Shown: positions 60,811 to 64,000 of the stretch, one piece after another
How the letters are laid out: every line of letters starts with the position of its first letter
Numbering within the stretch: position 1 is the first letter of the stretch
Assembly: GCF_013410455.1 (NCBI RefSeq)
Contig: NZ_JACCFW010000001.1
Span: forward strand, 1,938,929 to 2,002,928
Source of the DNA: Allobranchiibius huperziae
GTDB lineage: Bacteria; Actinomycetota; Actinomycetes; Actinomycetales; Dermatophilaceae
Reading direction: 5' to 3'
Length of the DNA stretch: 64,000 bases
The notes under the pieces: generated by a model
What the model was told of the DNA's origin: nothing
The model's database searches: none
The model's input: the letters and a program-made list of their open reading frames with translations, nothing else
Program-made: the position numbers and the translations under genes

Positions 60811-61365
60811 TCAGAACTCGTCGGCCGTGGCGAACCGATAGAGGACGAGGCCGCCGGAGTCCGCCACGATGGCGTTCAGGAGATAGCCGAACGCTTCGTC
60901 GGTGGCCGCACGATCCAGTGGGCCGCCGTTCACGGCGCGGAAGCCGATGTCGGAGCTCAGCTGCTCGACAACCGGTCGGGCATCCTCGTCCCCCACCCAG
61001 ATGTTGCTCGGTCGGGACGAGGCGCCGGATGCCTTCTCGTAGAGGTCTCCGTAGTTCAGGTTGAACGCCTTGGCCACCGGGCCGCCGGTCGTCGCCTTCA
61101 CGTATTCCGCGATGGAGGAGTGCCCGATGGGCGGCTCCTCGCCGTCGAGGCGATTGGTGGCGTCGATGATGACCTTGCCCTGCAGCCCGGACACCGCCGC
61201 GAGGGCGGCCGGCACCTGCAGGTTGGGGACGGCGAGCAGGACGACGTCCGCATCGCCGGCGTCTCCGCCGTCGTGGCCGAGCTCGATCACCTCGTGCCCG
61301 GCCGACTGCCAGAGCCGGGCGAGGGTGCCTCCGATGGTGCCTCTGCCGATGGTCGTGATCTTCAT
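60811..61365 (-). CDS. NADPH-dependent F420 reductase-like protein
   Basis: 184 aa. Rossmann start ITTIGRGTIGGTLARLW, then ADVVLLAVPNLQVPAAL, VIIDATNR and KAFNLNYGDLY, which together match the NADP_oxidored_F420 family. Members transfer hydride between NADP and F420 or act as small NAD(P)-dependent reductases. Encoded between an epimerase and the atypical SDR on the same strand. Confidence 0.78.
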   Translation of the reverse strand: MKITTIGRGTIGGTLARLWQSAGHEVIELGHDGGDAGDADVVLLAVPNLQVPAALAAVSGLQGKVIIDATNRLDGEEPPIGHSSIAEYVKATTGGPVAKAFNLNYGDLYEKASGASSRPSNIWVGDEDARPVVEQLSSDIGFRAVNGGPLDRAATDEAFGYLLNAIVADSGGLVLYRFATADEF

Positions 61366-61432
61366 GTCTCCACTCCTTCATCTGATGACGGTGCCGCTGT
61401 GGCGGCGAGAATCTCCGGCGCCGCTGCCGGTG

Positions 61433-62359
61433 CTAGCTGTGCGCGACCGACTCCCGCAGGACGTCGAGCGCGATCTCGTGGGGCACGACCGGTTCGTACC
61501 CCAGGTCCGATACGGCCTTGCCGGTGCGCAGGGTGCAGGTCTGGCCGAGGAACCATCGAGCGGGGACGGGGATGGACTGCTCCGCTTCGGCTGAGGTGAT
61601 GTCGGGGATCTCGGTGTCGACGCCGTAGATCGAGAAGAGTTGCCCGAGGAACTCGCGCAGCACGACGCGGTGCCGGTCCGTGACGAAGTAGGCCTCACCC
61701 GGAGTGCCGCGCTGCCATCCGAGGACGAGGCCCTCGACGGCGTTGTCGACGTATGTGACGTCCGTGGTGTGGCGCCCTCCGTCGATCCAAGCGAACTCCC
61801 CCGCCTTCGCGGCGGCCACCAGGCCGTCGATCAGGATGCTGTGCGGTCCCCACACGAACCGGGGACGCACGGACACCGTGGCCATGGTGGTGCTGTTCGC
61901 GTCGAGGACCAGCTGCTCGGCCTCGGCCTTCGTCGCGGAGTACGCCGCGTCGGAGTCGGGACGCAAAGGAGCCGACTCGTCGACGTCGATGAGCGGGGCG
62001 CCGGCGAGCAGCGCGGCTTCGGTCCCGCAGTGGACGAACCGCGGCACGCCCGCGTGGACGGCGGCTTCGAGAGCGGCGCGCGTGCCATGCACGGTCACGC
62101 GCTCGTGGTCGGCACGGTCGGCGTCGACGTCGGTCTGAGCAGCCAGATGGAAGAAGACGTCGCTGTCCTCGACCTCATGGCGCCACATCGTGGAGTCGCT
62201 CACGTCGCCGCGTACGGCCTTCGCCCCGGGCGATTCGACCCGCTCTGCGGATGAGTCGCTGCGGACGAGGGCCCGTACGTCGAGCCCGGCATCGACGAGT
62301 CTTCGCACCAGCACCTGGCCGATGAACCCTGAACCGCCCGTCACGAATGCCTGTGCCAT
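61433..62359 (-). CDS. NAD-dependent epimerase/dehydratase-family protein (extended SDR)
   Basis: 308 aa. TGGSGFIG at the N terminus binds NAD(P); catalytic YSATK near residue 140; RFVWGPHSILIDGLV and DVTYVDNAVEGLVL are typical of 3-beta-HSD/NSDHL-like extended SDRs. Substrate could be a sugar nucleotide or a sterol-like alcohol. AAGGA precedes the ATG. Confidence 0.85.
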   Translation of the reverse strand: MAQAFVTGGSGFIGQVLVRRLVDAGLDVRALVRSDSSAERVESPGAKAVRGDVSDSTMWRHEVEDSDVFFHLAAQTDVDADRADHERVTVHGTRAALEAAVHAGVPRFVHCGTEAALLAGAPLIDVDESAPLRPDSDAAYSATKAEAEQLVLDANSTTMATVSVRPRFVWGPHSILIDGLVAAAKAGEFAWIDGGRHTTDVTYVDNAVEGLVLGWQRGTPGEAYFVTDRHRVVLREFLGQLFSIYGVDTEIPDITSAEAEQSIPVPARWFLGQTCTLRTGKAVSDLGYEPVVPHEIALDVLRESVAHS

Positions 62360-62560
62360 GAGTCGTCCTTGCCTCGGATCTGGGATCGTGCGATGTCCCT
62401 AGGTCCAACGAGCAGGATCGGACGCCGCTTCCCGTCGCCGCCTCGATAGATCGACGGGTGGCGATAACTTTCATGGATGGCAGAGCGCGCGTGGAGGTCG
62501 GAGCCGGGTGCCCACGCGCCCCCGACAGCCGCGGATCGCACCGACACGGTCGCTGGTCAG

Positions 62561-63094
62561 CTACTCGAGATTGGCGTGGCGGCGCTGCATCGCGACTCGA
62601 GCTGAGGCATCGTCGCTTTCGAGGGCCAGGGCGACCGTGTCCAGCATGATCAGGGCGGTCTGTTCGAAGAGGCTGCCGCCGAACTGACGGCTCGTGGCGG
62701 CTGGGACCGTGACGACGATGTCCCCGAGTGCCGCCAACTCGCTGGACGCCGAGCAGGTGACGACGGCCAGTACAGCCTGCCGCTCTTTGATGGCCCGGGC
62801 ATGAGCGATGCTGGTCGTGGTGCGACCTGATGCCGACAGGATCAGCGCGCCGTCACCACCTCTAATCGCCGGCGTAGTGGTGTCACCGATGACGTGGACC
62901 GCTCGTCCCAGATGCATGAGCCGCATTGCGGTCATCCTGGCCACCAGGCCGGATCTGCCCTGTCCGCCGCAGAACCACGTGTCGGTCGAGCGGAACTGAT
63001 CGACCAACCGATCGATCTGGCCGGGGTCGATCTCCCTCAGGGCGGTGCCCACCTCGTTGAGGACGAGGTCACGTCTGTCCGCGAAAGCGCTCAC
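62561..63094 (-). CDS. SIS-domain sugar-phosphate isomerase (6-phospho-3-hexuloisomerase-like)
   Basis: 177 aa, the size of PHI enzymes. SIS fold with WFCGGQGRSGLVARMTAMRLMHLG, LILSASGRTTTSIAHA and the C-terminal FEQTALIMLDTVAL. PHI isomerises 3-hexulose-6-phosphate and fructose-6-phosphate. Its GTG overlaps the stop of the epimerase gene (GTGA), so they are coupled. Confidence 0.82.
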   Translation of the reverse strand: MSAFADRRDLVLNEVGTALREIDPGQIDRLVDQFRSTDTWFCGGQGRSGLVARMTAMRLMHLGRAVHVIGDTTTPAIRGGDGALILSASGRTTTSIAHARAIKERQAVLAVVTCSASSELAALGDIVVTVPAATSRQFGGSLFEQTALIMLDTVALALESDDASARVAMQRRHANLE

Positions 63095-63816
63095 AGCACC
63101 GAGTCTGCGACGTTGCCGGTCACCAGGCCCCGTCCGACCACGACATGCCGAGCGCCTGCGGCGGCGACCTGGTCGAAGTTGGCGAGTGTCACTCCCCCAT
63201 CGACACCGGCGCGCAGGCCGTGGCGGCACGCGCTCCGGACCGTGGCGAGGCGGCGAAGGTCGGCCACATGGCCCGGTTGACCTGGTGGTGTGAGCATGAC
63301 CAGGACACCGTCGATGGGCAGCCGACTGAGCCGAACCCAGTCGATGTGCGTCTCGGCGGTGTCCACGACGAGCCACACCCGCTGGGCACAACGACGGGCG
63401 TGCTCGACGAGTTCGGCGAGACCCGGCTGGCGGCTGCTGCACTGCAGGTCGATCTGGGCGACACGACGCGGCAGAGATGGCAGGTGAGCGGCGGGGTCGT
63501 CGACCATGAAATGCACGTCGAGGTGGTCGGGGTCGGACTCGGCGAGCTGATGCAACTCTCCCGGACCGACACCGCGTTGCCCGGCGTACGTGCCGCCGAT
63601 GACGTCGATGTGCAGCGACAGCTCGTGCGCGAGCACCGTTGAGATGAGCAGGTCTCGGCGCTCGGGGGCCACGGCGATCAGGCTCGCGCTCAGGTGGACG
63701 TCGGCTGCGGCCGCTCTGTCGAGCAGCTCGCGGGACACGGCGATGGGGGGCGCCGGCAGGGGTGGTAGCGGCCGATGCTTCTCGCGCGCCGGTCCGCAGG
63801 CATCAGGGATGTTCAC
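63091..63816 (-). CDS. Ribulose-phosphate 3-epimerase-like protein (or hexulose-phosphate synthase/epimerase)
   Basis: 241 aa from GTG 63816; the frame extends to GTG 63870 within the kinase gene. TIM-barrel catalytic blocks of the RPE family are seen: LHIDVIGGTY (His69, Asp71), LDVHFMVDDP (Asp100, His102) and AGVDGGVTLANFDQ. The mid-loop LVMLTPPGQPG corresponds to the phosphate loop. Coupled to a PHI-like gene and downstream of an FGGY kinase, it could be an allulose-6-phosphate or ribulose-5-phosphate 3-epimerase, or hexulose-phosphate synthase. Confidence 0.75.
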   Translation of the reverse strand: MNIPDACGPAREKHRPLPPLPAPPIAVSRELLDRAAAADVHLSASLIAVAPERRDLLISTVLAHELSLHIDVIGGTYAGQRGVGPGELHQLAESDPDHLDVHFMVDDPAAHLPSLPRRVAQIDLQCSSRQPGLAELVEHARRCAQRVWLVVDTAETHIDWVRLSRLPIDGVLVMLTPPGQPGHVADLRRLATVRSACRHGLRAGVDGGVTLANFDQVAAAGARHVVVGRGLVTGNVADSVL

Positions 63817-64000
63817 GAGTATCACCGCCGCGCCAGTTGCTGACGCTGAGATATCTGGCGTACGCGTCACGGCCGGTCACGCTGCGGGGTTCGAGGTCGG
63901 GTATCGGATCCGATGCCAGCTGGTTGCGCACCTCGGTGATCGAGCGCCCGGACCAGCAGGCGAGGGCTTGGAGAGCAGCACCGTCGGCGACGGGTTCGTG
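63803..64000 (-). CDS. FGGY-family carbohydrate kinase, C-terminal part
   Basis: The last 65 codons of a gene cut by the window edge. EPVADGAALQALACWSGRS and the following RNQLASDPIPDLEP match the end of xylulokinase-like FGGY kinases (GAAxQAA...G motif). Overlaps the epimerase start by about 14 nt, so kinase, epimerase and isomerase form one operon for a ketose. Confidence 0.6.
   Translation of the reverse strand, partial: HEPVADGAALQALACWSGRSITEVRNQLASDPIPDLEPRSVTGRDAYARYLSVSNWRGGDTREHP

Noticed and set aside
1-64000. CRISPR array or cas genes
   Set aside because: No regularly spaced direct repeats and no Cas-like protein.
1-64000. Insertion sequences or transposases
   Set aside because: No transposase motif or terminal inverted repeat pair was seen in any frame.

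Overview
The window is high-GC chromosomal DNA from an actinomycete. This rests on strong G/C third-position bias, several start codons that directly follow a TAnnnT box as in leaderless actinobacterial transcripts, a 680-aa HelD-type helicase, a PGPGW/TIGR02611 protein, pabB-pabC, a Glycolipid_bind protein and Tat-type secreted proteins. A member of Micrococcales such as Dermacoccaceae would fit, but that is only a guess from gene style.

Layout. 0.1-6 kb: a DHA2 efflux pump divergent from an HxlR regulator, an alpha/beta hydrolase, a spermidine-synthase-like protein, a sugar porter and a universal stress protein. 6.1-17.4 kb: a large minus-strand dpp operon (lipoprotein, two permeases, two ATPases) continuing into an M55 D-aminopeptidase, an isoaspartyl peptidase, an SDR and a proline-iminopeptidase-like hydrolase, with a divergent RpiR regulator. 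17.6-23.3 kb: housekeeping and small membrane or secreted proteins, including a DEAD-box helicase and a 52-aa acidic protein.

23.6-30.8 kb: a compact lanthipeptide locus ending at a tRNA-Val(CAC) gene. A full-length LanB is followed on the minus strand by two Cys-rich precursor genes not previously delimited. They face a plus-strand pair: a LanC cyclase fused to a kinase domain that appears catalytically dead, and a luciferase-like oxidoreductase. A 20-nt copy of the 3' end of the tRNA, 19/20 identical and in direct orientation, lies at the far side (23607-23626), so the cluster looks like a tRNA-integrated island. No integrase, transporter or leader protease is visible. This is the most unusual system in the window.

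30.9-40.8 kb: pabB/pabC, an aldo/keto reductase, HelD, and a DUF4331 group with Tat-exported and small partner proteins. 40.9-56.5 kb: a second dpp system with a DppC-DppD fusion, followed by an M20 amidohydrolase, a GNAT acyltransferase and an enolase-superfamily N-succinylamino acid racemase. Together these form the known D- to L-amino acid conversion module. A PucR regulator sits at one end. At the other are a beta-lactamase-fold serine hydrolase and a rare S9 peptidase/S12 hydrolase fusion. The two dpp loci together suggest scavenging of peptides that contain D- or damaged residues.

56.5-64 kb: a CMD-like protein, a tautomerase, two LysR regulators, an SDR lacking the usual Tyr/Lys pair, an F420-reductase-like protein, an NAD-dependent epimerase, and the end of a sugar operon (FGGY kinase, RPE-like epimerase, SIS isomerase) cut by the window edge.
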